From Flavobacterium cyclinae (GTDB lineage Bacteria; Bacteroidota; Bacteroidia; Flavobacteriales; Flavobacteriaceae), in the NCBI RefSeq assembly GCF_021172145.1, contig NZ_CP089095.1, forward strand, positions 1,302,001-1,366,000: a DNA stretch of 64,000 bases, given 5' to 3'. Made by a program: the position numbers and the translations under genes. How positions within the stretch are numbered: position 1 is the stretch's first letter; every line of letters starts with the position of its first letter. Shown here one piece after another: positions 1-8,527 of this stretch. The notes below the pieces were generated by a model. It was not told where the DNA came from. It worked only from the letters and a program-made list of their open reading frames with translations, and searched no databases.

Positions 1-333
1 TAAAATTCCGCCACCACGATTTGCAATTTCTTCATACGATAATCCATTAATTCTATCAACAAATTCCTGAATTCTATTGCCGGCATAAACAATATGTGTG
101 TGGCTGTCTACCCAAGTTGGTAAAATTACTTGTCCAGTTGCATCAATGATATCAATATCAGTGCGTTTTGGACAATTTTCCATTGGACCAAAATCAGAAA
201 TAAGATTGTTTTCTATTAAAAGATAAGCGTTATCAATTTTAGGTAATATTGCCATATCTGAACCTGAAATTTTATCAATTCCTGCTTCTCTAATTTGTAA
301 TAGTTCTTTTATGTTGATGAATAAGGTTTGCAT
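1..333 (-). CDS. hutI: Imidazolonepropionase, N-terminal part (cut by window edge)
   Basis: Reading the minus strand from the ATG at 333 gives 111 codons that stay open to the window edge. Imidazolonepropionase hydrolyses imidazolone-5-propionate to formiminoglutamate, the third step of histidine degradation, in the cytoplasm. Visible marks are the amidohydrolase metal-site start SHTHIVYAGNR near residue 75-85 and the HutI-typical SYEEIANRGGGI just before the edge. The protein starts MQTLFINIKELLQ, as HutI orthologues do. The histidine ammonia-lyase of the same pathway lies 27 kb away on the other strand; no urocanase is visible. The gene diverges from corA with about 70 bp between the starts. 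The C-terminal three quarters are outside the window, so nothing can be said about its integrity. Confidence 0.88.
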   Translation of the reverse strand, partial: MQTLFINIKELLQIREAGIDKISGSDMAILPKIDNAYLLIENNLISDFGPMENCPKRTDIDIIDATGQVILPTWVDSHTHIVYAGNRIQEFVDRINGLSYEEIANRGGGIL

Positions 334-402
334 CTAAAATAATTTTTGTAAAAATACTTCTCATTTTTAAAAACTCCTATCTTTATATAAAATTTGTTTG
401 TT

Positions 403-1473
403 TTGAGAAAAATTAAATATAAAAAAGGAAGAAAAGTACATTCGGGTGTAATAGAGTATACCGGTTCGCATAAAGCAACTCCTACTGAAATTCAATTATT
501 TGTATATGATGCGCAAGATGTAATCGAAATGCAACAACTTGATGTTTCAGAAATTCAAAATGCTATAGATATTTCAAAAGTGAATTGGGTTAATGTACAT
601 GGATTAAATGAATCTGATAAAATAGTAGCTATTGGAGAAATTTTTGGAGCTGATCATCTTATCATATCCGATATTTTAAATACAACTAAAAGGACAAAAT
701 TAGAAGAATACCACGATATTTTATTTTTTAATGTTAAATCGCTTTTACCTATAAAAGATAGTGATGCTTTAGGTTATGAACAAATTAGTTTTTTGTTGAA
801 AGACAATGTTTTGTTGTCGTTTCAAGAAAAAAGAAGTGACTTTTTTACTCATATTAGAGAACGTTTACGCACGAATTCAGGAGTTGTTAGGTCTAAAAAA
901 TCGGATTTTCTTTTGTATTTACTTTTAGATGCAATAATTGAAAATTTTTATATTTCTATTGAAAGTGAAGAAGATCGAGTAGATGAAATTATTGATTTAT
1001 CGAAATCAAGTACAAAACCAGAAGTGTTAGAATTAATAGAGAAACATCGAGATAATTTTAATTTTTTAAAACGATCTATTATTCCACTTCGTGATTCGTT
1101 ATATTCTATTAAAAGTATGAAAGATGATGATGTTTTTAATGATATTCAGCATGAAAATTATTCTTTTTTTTCGCGATTGCATCAAAAATGTTTAGAGTTA
1201 TTAGAGCAAATAGAATCGGATTTAATTGCTTTAGAAAGTGCATCTAATTACTTTTTTTCGGCACAAAATCACAAGATGAATGAAGTAATGAAATCCCTTA
1301 CAGTTGTTTCTATGTTCTTTTTACCATTGACTTTTATTGTAGGTGTTTACGGAATGAATTTTAAACATTTCCCTGAACTTGAGTGGGAAAATGGTTATTT
1401 TATCATTTGGGGAATTATGATAATTGTAGTTGTATTTATGTTTGTGTATTTTAAATTAAAAAAATGGTTTTAA
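403..1473 (+). CDS. corA: CorA family magnesium/cobalt transporter
   Basis: Inner-membrane divalent cation channel of the CorA family, about 356 aa. The large cytoplasmic N-terminal domain is followed by two C-terminal membrane helices (about 20 residues ending at the GMN motif, then a second helix from about residue 331 to 351). The signature YGMNF is present, with FPELEW standing in the MPEL-like periplasmic loop, and the chain ends in a basic tail (KLKKWF). There is no ATG at the 5' end. The frame can start at TTG 394 or TTG 403; I prefer 403 because RKIKYKKGRK directly follows, the usual beginning of this protein in relatives (from memory). No Shine-Dalgarno sequence precedes it. No terminator is obvious before the next gene, which has its own promoter. 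Confidence 0.9.
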   Translation: MRKIKYKKGRKVHSGVIEYTGSHKATPTEIQLFVYDAQDVIEMQQLDVSEIQNAIDISKVNWVNVHGLNESDKIVAIGEIFGADHLIISDILNTTKRTKLEEYHDILFFNVKSLLPIKDSDALGYEQISFLLKDNVLLSFQEKRSDFFTHIRERLRTNSGVVRSKKSDFLLYLLLDAIIENFYISIESEEDRVDEIIDLSKSSTKPEVLELIEKHRDNFNFLKRSIIPLRDSLYSIKSMKDDDVFNDIQHENYSFFSRLHQKCLELLEQIESDLIALESASNYFFSAQNHKMNEVMKSLTVVSMFFLPLTFIVGVYGMNFKHFPELEWENGYFIIWGIMIIVVVFMFVYFKLKKWF

Positions 1474-1498
1474 ACTTTTAAAATAATTTTGAATTCTA

Positions 1499-1529
1499 TT
1501 GGCAAAAATAAATAATACTATTATCTTTG
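1499..1529 (+). promoter_or_regulatory. Bacteroidota-type promoter for the 56-aa membrane protein
   Basis: TTG at 1499-1501, a 20-nt spacer, then a perfect TAnnTTTG box (TATCTTTG, 1522-1529). The ATG of the small gene begins 29 nt further on. The spacing fits the known -33/-7 promoter class of Bacteroidota. Confidence 0.65.
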
Positions 1530-1558
1530 ACGTGAATTCATAAATTCCGGAAAATATT

Positions 1559-1729
1559 ATGTTTGAATTTCAACAGTACCTAGGTTTTTTACTTTTCTTA
1601 ACCATATTAACTATTGGTTTTTGGTTGATGATTTTCTTGGTAGGATTTGTTCACTATTGGTTGGGCGGTGCTATCATGGAATTAATCAAAGAGAAAAGAG
1701 CTAAAAGACAAGCTGAATTAGAAGGATAA
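1559..1729 (+). CDS. Small hydrophobic membrane protein (56 aa)
   Basis: A 56-codon gene with an ATG start at 1559 and a TAA stop. The product starts MFEFQQYLGF, has one or two hydrophobic stretches between about residues 8 and 40 (LLFLTILTIGFWLMIFLVGF, then VHYWLGGAIM), and ends in a charged helix (ELIKEKRAKRQAELEG). This suggests an inner-membrane anchor with a basic cytoplasmic tail. It has its own consensus promoter and a strong terminator, so it looks like a monocistronic gene rather than a chance frame. I do not recognise a named family. Function unknown; it could be a small subunit or regulator of another membrane protein. Confidence 0.7.
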   Translation: MFEFQQYLGFLLFLTILTIGFWLMIFLVGFVHYWLGGAIMELIKEKRAKRQAELEG

Positions 1730-1747
1730 TTTCTTTTAATTTTTAAA

Positions 1748-1780
1748 ATAAAAAGTCCCGATTTTATCGGGACTTTTTTT
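1748..1780 (+). terminator. Rho-independent terminator, probably bidirectional
   Basis: A-tract, stem GTCCCGAT / ATCGGGAC with a 3-nt loop, then a T-tract. It ends the 56-aa gene on the plus strand and can also stop the barrel gene arriving on the minus strand. The same stem recurs at 39651-39683. Confidence 0.85.
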
Positions 1781-1799
1781 ATTGTTTGGATTTCAGCAA

Positions 1800-4253
1800 T
1801 TAGGGTCTTCCCATAAAATCGCCTTCACCACCATTATCTTCTCTACGAGGTTGTCTATCTTTTTCGTTTTTCTGTTTGTTAAAACGATAAGTAAATGTCA
1901 TCATAACTTGTCTTTGTCTCCATTGCATTTCGCTATACGAATTTACTACATTAGGAATATTAGTTTCCATGATTCTTTTTCTCGAGTTAAAGACATCACT
2001 CACATTTAAAGCAATTGTAGCTTTATCTTTTAGTATGTCTTTACTGAAAGCTAAATTCATAGATGCAACACCTAATGAACGTCCTTGTGCATTTGATTGA
2101 GGAGCATTATAAGTTCCGTTTGTTTGCCAATCAATTTTATATGGTAATGTTATTTTAGAATTTATTCTAGCAAACCATGTTAATGCTACATTATCAAAGT
2201 TTTGAATAACAGTATTACCTACATAATCTACATAACTATAATCACCTTGAGTTTCATTTCTAAATGCATTAAAGTTTCCATTTAATCTCCACCATTTGTA
2301 AGGTGTATAATTCAAGTTAAATTCAAATCCAGCTCTATATTCTCTCGCTAAGTTAATAGGAGTACTTAAAATTACAGGAACACCTTCAACAAACAATCCT
2401 GATTCTTTTCTAATAAATTGGAACGAATCATTAGTAATATTAATATATGCCGAAGTATTAAAAGTTAGTTTATTCCATCTTTTTAAATACCCTAAATCAA
2501 CAGCGTCGGTTAATGACGGATCTAAATCAGGATTACCTTGAAATATGTTAATATTACTAGATAATGATGAAACAGGATTTAAAAAGCGACCTCTTGGACG
2601 ATTGATTCTTTTACTGTAACTTAAACTTAAAGAACTTGATTGTGAAAATTCATAATTTAAAGTTGCAGAAGGGAAAAAGTTGTTGTATTTTTTTGTGTTA
2701 TAATCGTTTTCAGATATTGAATTAACTTCAATATTACTATCCTCAAAACGAATACCAAAGAAATAAGAGAATTTATTAATTTTTGAACCATATTGCGTGT
2801 AAAGAGCATTTACATTTTCAACGTATTCAAGTGTGTTTGAAAAATTTGAATTGTCAGGTGTAACAGTAAAATCAGTTAAGTTGTTTAAAAAACTACCTCT
2901 ATATCCTGCTTCAAAACGGCCATTTTTACCAATCGGTAATACATAATCAGTTTGAAGTAAATTACGTTGTTGCGTATTAATATTACTAGTGTTTTCTAAA
3001 ACTAGTGTACTTGGATCTCCAATAATTTGATCGGAAATTGTAGCAAATTGATTTTCTCTATTCTGCGAAATAGCAATATCTACTGTTAATTTGTGATCTT
3101 CTTTTTTGAATTTTTTTACAAAATTTGAGGCATATTCAATACTAAATTCATCGCTATTTTGATCATTAAAACGGTTTCTTGTAAAAGTAGGATTAGAAGC
3201 AGCATCAAAATTATAGAAAAAAACATTGTCAGGATTTTTACCTCTATTTTCTCTAAAAGTCAAAGCATTAGTCCAAGTTAAAGATTTAGATAAATTTAAA
3301 TCAATTCCAAAATTAGCATTATAACCTTCACTTAATCTGTCGTTAGTTCTTCTTTCGTTAATAAAACGATTAGTAGTTCCATCGTTATTAAAGTACTCAG
3401 AATCTACTAAAGTGTTCCCTGGATTATTTCTGTAATTGTAACCAAAATTTGAAAACAAATTATAAGCTTCACTCTTTTTGTTTAAACTAACACTAGTTCC
3501 ATAAGTTTCAGGGTCACCTGCATTTACCATAAGAGAACCATTTACTCCGTTAGCTTTCCCTTTTCTAAGAATGATATTAATAATACCTCCACCACCTTCA
3601 GCATCATAACGAGCAGAAGGATTCGTAATAACTTCAACTTTTTCTACAGCATCAGCGGGTAATAATTTAAGCGCATCTGCAATATTGATTCCGGCTAAGC
3701 CAGAAGGTCTTCCATCAATTAATATTTTAACGTTTTCATTTCCTCTAAGAGCTACTGTTCCTTCTGCATCAACAGTTACTGATGGAACATTATCTAAAAC
3801 ATCACTAACAGTTCCACCTTTAACCATCATATCTTTACCCACGTTGTAAACACGCTTGTCAAGTTTGATTTCTACAGTAGATTTTTCAGCAATTACTTCA
3901 ACCTCATTCAATTGAGCAACATCTGGTGCTAATTCAATTACTCCTAAGTTAGTATCAGAAGTAAAATCTTTCTGTTGAATTGCTACGGTTTTAAAGGAAA
4001 TAAATTCAACTCTAGCGTTATATTTACCAGCATTGATTTCAAATTTAAAATTTCCATTTTCATCAGTAATACCACCAGAAAGTTGTTTGGTAGTCATATT
4101 TTCAAAAACAATAGTAGCATATTCTAAAGGAAAATCAGTTCCTTTTTCCATTACTCTACCCGAAATAGTAACTTTTTTACCTTCTGGACGTTGAGCAAAT
4201 GTGGTTAAACTTAATAGTAATGTGAGTGTAGCAATAATAATTTTCTTGTTCAT
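1800..4253 (-). CDS. TonB-dependent receptor-like outer membrane beta-barrel protein
   Basis: Outer-membrane protein of 817 aa in the OMP_b-brl_3 branch of TonB-dependent receptors. It opens with a signal peptide (MNKKIIIATLTLLLSLTTFA then Q). A carboxypeptidase-regulatory-like beta-sandwich follows at about residues 27-110 (KVTISGRVMEKGTDFPLEYA), then a plug domain at about 130-235 (VLDNVPSVTVDAEGTVALRG, DAVEKVEVITNPSARYDAEG), then a barrel to the C-terminus. The plug glycines GGGGIINIIL are typical. The charged tail is unusual for a barrel: it runs on after the last aromatic-rich strand with a basic segment (KQKNEKDRQPRRE) and a glycine patch. Substrate is not predictable, and there is no SusD partner beside it. 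A TACTTTTG box at 4279-4286 reads toward the gene, 25 nt from the ATG, though no well-spaced TTG lies upstream. Confidence 0.87.
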   Translation of the reverse strand: MNKKIIIATLTLLLSLTTFAQRPEGKKVTISGRVMEKGTDFPLEYATIVFENMTTKQLSGGITDENGNFKFEINAGKYNARVEFISFKTVAIQQKDFTSDTNLGVIELAPDVAQLNEVEVIAEKSTVEIKLDKRVYNVGKDMMVKGGTVSDVLDNVPSVTVDAEGTVALRGNENVKILIDGRPSGLAGINIADALKLLPADAVEKVEVITNPSARYDAEGGGGIINIILRKGKANGVNGSLMVNAGDPETYGTSVSLNKKSEAYNLFSNFGYNYRNNPGNTLVDSEYFNNDGTTNRFINERRTNDRLSEGYNANFGIDLNLSKSLTWTNALTFRENRGKNPDNVFFYNFDAASNPTFTRNRFNDQNSDEFSIEYASNFVKKFKKEDHKLTVDIAISQNRENQFATISDQIIGDPSTLVLENTSNINTQQRNLLQTDYVLPIGKNGRFEAGYRGSFLNNLTDFTVTPDNSNFSNTLEYVENVNALYTQYGSKINKFSYFFGIRFEDSNIEVNSISENDYNTKKYNNFFPSATLNYEFSQSSSLSLSYSKRINRPRGRFLNPVSSLSSNINIFQGNPDLDPSLTDAVDLGYLKRWNKLTFNTSAYINITNDSFQFIRKESGLFVEGVPVILSTPINLAREYRAGFEFNLNYTPYKWWRLNGNFNAFRNETQGDYSYVDYVGNTVIQNFDNVALTWFARINSKITLPYKIDWQTNGTYNAPQSNAQGRSLGVASMNLAFSKDILKDKATIALNVSDVFNSRKRIMETNIPNVVNSYSEMQWRQRQVMMTFTYRFNKQKNEKDRQPRREDNGGEGDFMGRP

Positions 4254-4329
4254 AATTGTTTTTTTGCAAGTAAGACTGCAAAAGTAACTTATGGTTTATT
4301 CCTTAATTGCTAAATCTTTGTTAAAACTA

Positions 4330-4671
4330 CTAAAGGATTTCGTTAATCTTTTCTTTTGGTCTTGCAATAATTGCTTTATTACCATTAACAATGATTGGAC
4401 GTTCAATTAACTTAGGGTTTTCTAACATTGCTTTTATTATTTGATCATCGCTGAGTTCTTTTCCTTTGTAGTTTTCTACCCAAATCGATTCTTTTGTTCT
4501 AACCAACTCTATGGGTTGTATATTCAATTTTTTTATAACTTCTTTTAGTTCCGATTCAGTAAAAGGTTCCTCTAAATATTTTCGAATTTTAAAAGGTTGG
4601 TTTAAGTTTTCAATTTCGCACAAACCTTCTCTTGATTTAGTGCATCTTGGGTTATGGTAAATGGTTATCAT
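4330..4671 (-). CDS. ArsC family arsenate reductase-like protein
   Basis: Small cytoplasmic thioredoxin-fold protein, 113 aa from the ATG at 4671. The frame extends nine codons further upstream, but the family normally begins at MITIYHNPRC. The active-site cysteine sits in NPRCTKSREG at residues 8-17, and the C-terminal RPIIVNG and IARP elements match the YfgD/ArsC group. Glutaredoxin- or glutathione-linked arsenate reduction is the textbook role; many genomic copies without an ars operon have no proven arsenate activity, and no arsenic transporter or ArsR lies nearby. A TACTTTTG -7 box at 4696-4703 lies 25 nt upstream. The gene diverges from the CPBP protease with 45 bp between the starts. 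Confidence 0.85.
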   Translation of the reverse strand: MITIYHNPRCTKSREGLCEIENLNQPFKIRKYLEEPFTESELKEVIKKLNIQPIELVRTKESIWVENYKGKELSDDQIIKAMLENPKLIERPIIVNGNKAIIARPKEKINEIL

Positions 4672-4716
4672 TTTGTATTTTTGTTTAGAATTACACAAAA
4701 GTAATTGATTCTATTT

Positions 4717-5658
4717 ATGTTTATAGCACAAGGGTTAAAAAAGCAAGGTGATTTTTGGAAATATTTACTAGGTTCTTTAATTGTTTTTATTGCGTCTGTA
4801 GTTGGACAAGTTCCTTTATTAATAGCAATTTTGGTTAAAAGCATTACTTCAAATAAAATACCATCAGGAGAAAGTGATTTGTATAAAATGTTTGATTCAA
4901 ATTTACTACTGTTTTTAATTTTAATATCGTTTCTTTTTGCTCTAATTGGCTTATATTTCGTAGTAATTAAAATGCATAATCAGTCTTTTATTTCAATTAT
5001 TACTTCAAGAAATAAAATGGATTGGAAACGTGTATTTTTTGCTTTTGGTATTTGGGCCTTGTTTTCTTCTTCAATGATTGTAATTTCGTATTTTATAAAT
5101 CCCTCAGAAATTAAGCTTCAATTTAACTTGATACCATTTTTAATCTTAATGGTAATAACGTTGGTCTTAATGCCTATTCAAACCAGTACAGAAGAATTAG
5201 TTTTTAGAGGGTATTTAATGCAAGGTTTTTTTAATTTGGCAAAGAACAAATGGTTTCCATTAGTAATGACATCAGTAATTTTTGGAACCATGCATATTTT
5301 TAATCCTGAAGTTCAAAAAATGGGTTATTTAGTTTTAATATACTACATAGGTACTGGACTTTTTTTAGGGATAATTACTTTAATGGATGAAGGAACAGAA
5401 TTAGCTTTAGGTTTTCATGCTGCAAATAATATGATAGCTGCTTTGTTAATAACATCTGATTTTACTGTTTTTCAAACGTATTCTGTATTTAAAGATTTAT
5501 CAGAACCCTCTTTAGATTATGAAGCATTTTTACCCGTTTTTGTAATATATCCCATTTTAATTTACTTATTTTCCAAAGTGTATAAATGGAAGAATTGGAA
5601 AGAAAAGTTAACAGGTAGTTTAATTGTAGAAAATAATTCCAATGATTCCACATTATAA
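4717..5658 (+). CDS. CPBP family intramembrane metalloprotease (CAAX/Abi type)
   Basis: Integral membrane protein of 313 aa from the ATG at 4717 (a TTG four codons earlier is less likely). About seven or eight hydrophobic helices are visible. The conserved glutamate-membrane protease motifs are all present: STEELVFRGYLM (EExxxR), FGTMHIFNP (second motif with histidine) and GFHAANNM (third). These residues build the metal site in CPBP proteases such as Rce1. The substrate is unknown; bacterial members range from prenyl-protein processing to bacteriocin immunity. Its 3' end overlaps the next gene by 17 bp, so the two are probably cotranscribed and translationally coupled. Confidence 0.85.
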   Translation: MFIAQGLKKQGDFWKYLLGSLIVFIASVVGQVPLLIAILVKSITSNKIPSGESDLYKMFDSNLLLFLILISFLFALIGLYFVVIKMHNQSFISIITSRNKMDWKRVFFAFGIWALFSSSMIVISYFINPSEIKLQFNLIPFLILMVITLVLMPIQTSTEELVFRGYLMQGFFNLAKNKWFPLVMTSVIFGTMHIFNPEVQKMGYLVLIYYIGTGLFLGIITLMDEGTELALGFHAANNMIAALLITSDFTVFQTYSVFKDLSEPSLDYEAFLPVFVIYPILIYLFSKVYKWKNWKEKLTGSLIVENNSNDSTL

Positions 5659-6706
5659 AAACATTCACAATCGTTTTAAAATAAATAATTTTCATTTTGA
5701 TAAAGATGCCTTGTATCAATTAGCTTATACGCTTATTAAAGAAGGTCAAGAACACGAAAAAGACTTGGGTGTTTTTTTGTTGGATTGGTTAGATGATAAA
5801 GAAACCATTCAATTAACTACATCAGGAACAACGGGAACTCCAAAAACTATCACTATTAAGAAACAGTCAATGGTACATTCGGCTATTGCAACTGGCAATT
5901 ACTTTAATTTACATCCTCAAGATAAAGCTTTATTATGTTTGCCAGCTCGTTATATTGCCGGAAAAATGATGATTGTAAGAGCTATGATGTTGGGACTAGA
6001 ATTAGAAATCATGCCTCCAACATCGCATTTAGATGATTTATTATCTCATAAGAATTATGATTTTGTTGCCATTGTTCCGCTTCAAGCAGAGAATAGTTTA
6101 GAGAAGTTATCTCAATTTAAAAAAATTATTATTGGGGGAGCAAAAGTATCTGATGATTTAGCAAATAAGTTAAAAGAAATAAAATCAGATATCTATGAAA
6201 CGTATGGAATGACCGAAACCATAACACATATAGCTGCAAAAAAGATAGGAGAGAACTGTTTTGCTACCTTAGAACATGTTGTTATTTCTCAAGATGATAG
6301 AAATTGTTTAGTTATTGATGTTCCTAGTATTTCAGAGGAACAAATTGTGACAAACGATATTGTAGAAATCTTAGATGAGAGACACTTCAAATGGATTGGC
6401 AGATATGATAATGTGATTAATAGTGGTGGAATTAAATTATTTCCAGAGCAAATTGAAGCTAAATTGATGTCAGAAATAACAAATAGATTTTTCATAGCGG
6501 GATTACCAGATGCAGTATTAGGAACAAAAGTAACATTAGTTATGGAAGGAGATCCAATGGATATTGATTCAAAAATTTTTGAAAAATTGGACAAGTTTGA
6601 AAAACCAAAAGATATAATTTTTACACCAAAATTTGTAGAGACTGATACTAAAAAAATAAGTAGAGTTAAAACAATAGAACAACTATTAAAAACAAAAGAA
6701 GACTAA
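5642..6706 (+). CDS. menE: o-Succinylbenzoate--CoA ligase-like AMP-binding enzyme (MenE)
   Basis: ANL-superfamily adenylating enzyme of 354 aa. The ATP-binding P-loop TTSGTTGTPKTI lies near residue 60, YGMTETI carries the A5-type motif, and GRYDNVINSGGIK carries the hinge Asp/Arg region. The protein is much shorter than a normal acyl-CoA synthetase (around 500 aa) and lacks a long N-terminal subdomain, as in the short MenE form of Flavobacteria. MenE activates o-succinylbenzoate for menaquinone synthesis. The men assignment comes from this short form and not from local men genes, since none is adjacent; another acid substrate is possible. Starts inside the end of the CPBP gene and meets the M1 peptidase gene tail to tail. 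Confidence 0.78.
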   Translation: MIPHYKNIHNRFKINNFHFDKDALYQLAYTLIKEGQEHEKDLGVFLLDWLDDKETIQLTTSGTTGTPKTITIKKQSMVHSAIATGNYFNLHPQDKALLCLPARYIAGKMMIVRAMMLGLELEIMPPTSHLDDLLSHKNYDFVAIVPLQAENSLEKLSQFKKIIIGGAKVSDDLANKLKEIKSDIYETYGMTETITHIAAKKIGENCFATLEHVVISQDDRNCLVIDVPSISEEQIVTNDIVEILDERHFKWIGRYDNVINSGGIKLFPEQIEAKLMSEITNRFFIAGLPDAVLGTKVTLVMEGDPMDIDSKIFEKLDKFEKPKDIIFTPKFVETDTKKISRVKTIEQLLKTKED

Positions 6707-6718
6707 TTGTCTTCTTTT
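6694..6718. terminator. Symmetric terminator formed by the overlapping ends of menE and the M1 peptidase gene
   Basis: Perfect 10-bp inverted repeat AAAAGAAGAC / GTCTTCTTTT around a 5-nt loop TAATT. The menE stop (6704-6706) and the opposite stop (6703-6705) both fall at the loop. The A and T tails make it work in both directions. Confidence 0.75.
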
Positions 6719-8337
6719 ATTTTTACATAAAACTGATTGTCATAGATTAGAAAACTTTTCTTGCTTAATTTCTTCAGTTTAATTTTTTGTTCTTTTAAGG
6801 TAGGATATAATCTTATTTTAGAATCTTCAAATCCAATATCAATTGGCATATTAAATTCTTCTGATACATTATCCCAATAATAGTATAAATAATCGCCTTT
6901 AACTTTATAAATAAATATTGGAAGTTGATTGGTGTATAAATATTGTCTAAAAACAGGAGTTAAGTTCATTCCAGAAGCTTTGTTAAAATAATCAATTACA
7001 GTATCTGAAGTGATTATTTTCTTTTTAAAAGTTTCGGTATAATCATAAAGTATTTTCCACCATTTTTCATCATCTGCAATTATATGTCTCAAAGTGTTTA
7101 AAAGTAATGACCCTTTATAATACATATCACCAGAACCTTCATTATTAACACCATATTGCCCAATTATAGGACGGTCGTTTCTAACATTTTTAGCCTGTCC
7201 ATTTACATATTTCATTGCGTCTTCATATCCTTTAATGCATTCGATGAAAACAGTTTCTGAATACGTTGTAAACCCTTCATGAATCCACATGTCGGCAATA
7301 TCCATGCTGGTAATGCTATTTCCAAACCATTCGTGACCAGTTTCATGAATCGTAATATAATCGAAAAACATGCCTACGCCAGTTCCTGATAAGTCAAATC
7401 CCATGTATCCTTTTTTGTACTTATTTCCATAAGCAACGGCACTTTGGTGTTCCATTCCTAAATAAGGCGTTTCAACTAATTTATACCCATCTTCCCAAAA
7501 CGGATAACGACCAAATTTCGACTGAAAACATTCCATCATAGGTTTAACTTCAGCAAAATGTTCACGCGCTTTTGCTTCATTTTCTCTTAATACATAATAA
7601 TCTAAATCCAAATCAGGCATTTTATCCTGAATGTGGACATAATCGGCAATATTTACCGTAATCGTATAATTATTAATTGGATTTTTTACTTCCCAATCCC
7701 ATCGTGTATAACCGTTTTTTAAATCTTTGAAACCTAACAAACGCCCATTTGAAACATTCATTAATCCGTTAGGAACTGCAACTTTTATAGAAGCACCATT
7801 ATCGGGTTCATCTGATTGAGAATCTTTTACTGGATACCATAAACTTGCTCCCGTTCCTTGAACTGCAACTCCAATAAAATCTTTTCCATTACTATCTTTT
7901 TTGAAGACAAATCCACCATCCCAAGGCGCATTTCTGGCAATTTTAGGATTTCCAGAGTAATAGAATTTTAATTTATGTTGGGATTTAGAAGTTAATTTTT
8001 CAGGGAAATCTATAAATACGGCATCAAAATCTCTATCATATTTTAATTGTTTTGAATTCCAAACAATAGAATCCACTTTCATGTTATCAAATAAATCCAA
8101 TTGAATTTTTTGTGTAGGAATGAAAACTTCAAACGTAATTTCATTGAATCCAGTAATGCTTTTTTGTTCAGGATTGATAGTAATATTTAAATCATATCTT
8201 TTTACATCAAAACAAGTTCGCTCAATTCTTAATCCACCTTGTAATGAATCTCTTCGTGAAAATTGGGCATGAATTTGATCAATGCTTAAAAATGTTAAGC
8301 TAATTAATAATAACGATTTTAATGTGTAGTTTTTCAT
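6703..8337 (-). CDS. Secreted M1 family zinc aminopeptidase
   Basis: Gluzincin aminopeptidase, 544 aa from the ATG at 8337. The frame is open 16 codons further up, but MKNYTLKSLLLISLTFLS gives a clean signal peptide ending near HAQ. The exopeptidase motif appears as YLGMEHQSAV (GxMEN-like), followed by the zinc site HETGHEW plus the downstream glutamate in WIHEGFTTYSE, around residues 330-355. The N-terminal beta-sandwich (about 30-220) matches the M1 fold. The enzyme should act in the periplasm or outside the cell on peptide N-termini. The protein stops soon after the catalytic domain, as in short bacterial M1 members, and lacks the ERAP1-like C-terminal domain. Confidence 0.9.
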   Translation of the reverse strand: MKNYTLKSLLLISLTFLSIDQIHAQFSRRDSLQGGLRIERTCFDVKRYDLNITINPEQKSITGFNEITFEVFIPTQKIQLDLFDNMKVDSIVWNSKQLKYDRDFDAVFIDFPEKLTSKSQHKLKFYYSGNPKIARNAPWDGGFVFKKDSNGKDFIGVAVQGTGASLWYPVKDSQSDEPDNGASIKVAVPNGLMNVSNGRLLGFKDLKNGYTRWDWEVKNPINNYTITVNIADYVHIQDKMPDLDLDYYVLRENEAKAREHFAEVKPMMECFQSKFGRYPFWEDGYKLVETPYLGMEHQSAVAYGNKYKKGYMGFDLSGTGVGMFFDYITIHETGHEWFGNSITSMDIADMWIHEGFTTYSETVFIECIKGYEDAMKYVNGQAKNVRNDRPIIGQYGVNNEGSGDMYYKGSLLLNTLRHIIADDEKWWKILYDYTETFKKKIITSDTVIDYFNKASGMNLTPVFRQYLYTNQLPIFIYKVKGDYLYYYWDNVSEEFNMPIDIGFEDSKIRLYPTLKEQKIKLKKLSKKSFLIYDNQFYVKIKEDN

Positions 8338-8527
8338 AGGGAAAATTTTCAGGTCTAAATATATAAGTTTGTTTTTTAAAAACATAAAAAAAGTATAGGA
8401 ATTAAAGTATTAATTTAGAGGAAGTATTTTATATATTTCACATTTTTTAGCATTGTTTTTTAATAATTATATAAATTTTTATTTTTAAAATATTAGAACT
8501 ATATTGCGAAGTATCAATCTATAAAAA

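Noticed and set aside
5489..5719. 76-codon minus-strand frame across the CPBP-menE junction
   Set aside because: It is antisense to two recognised genes and has no protein-like features.
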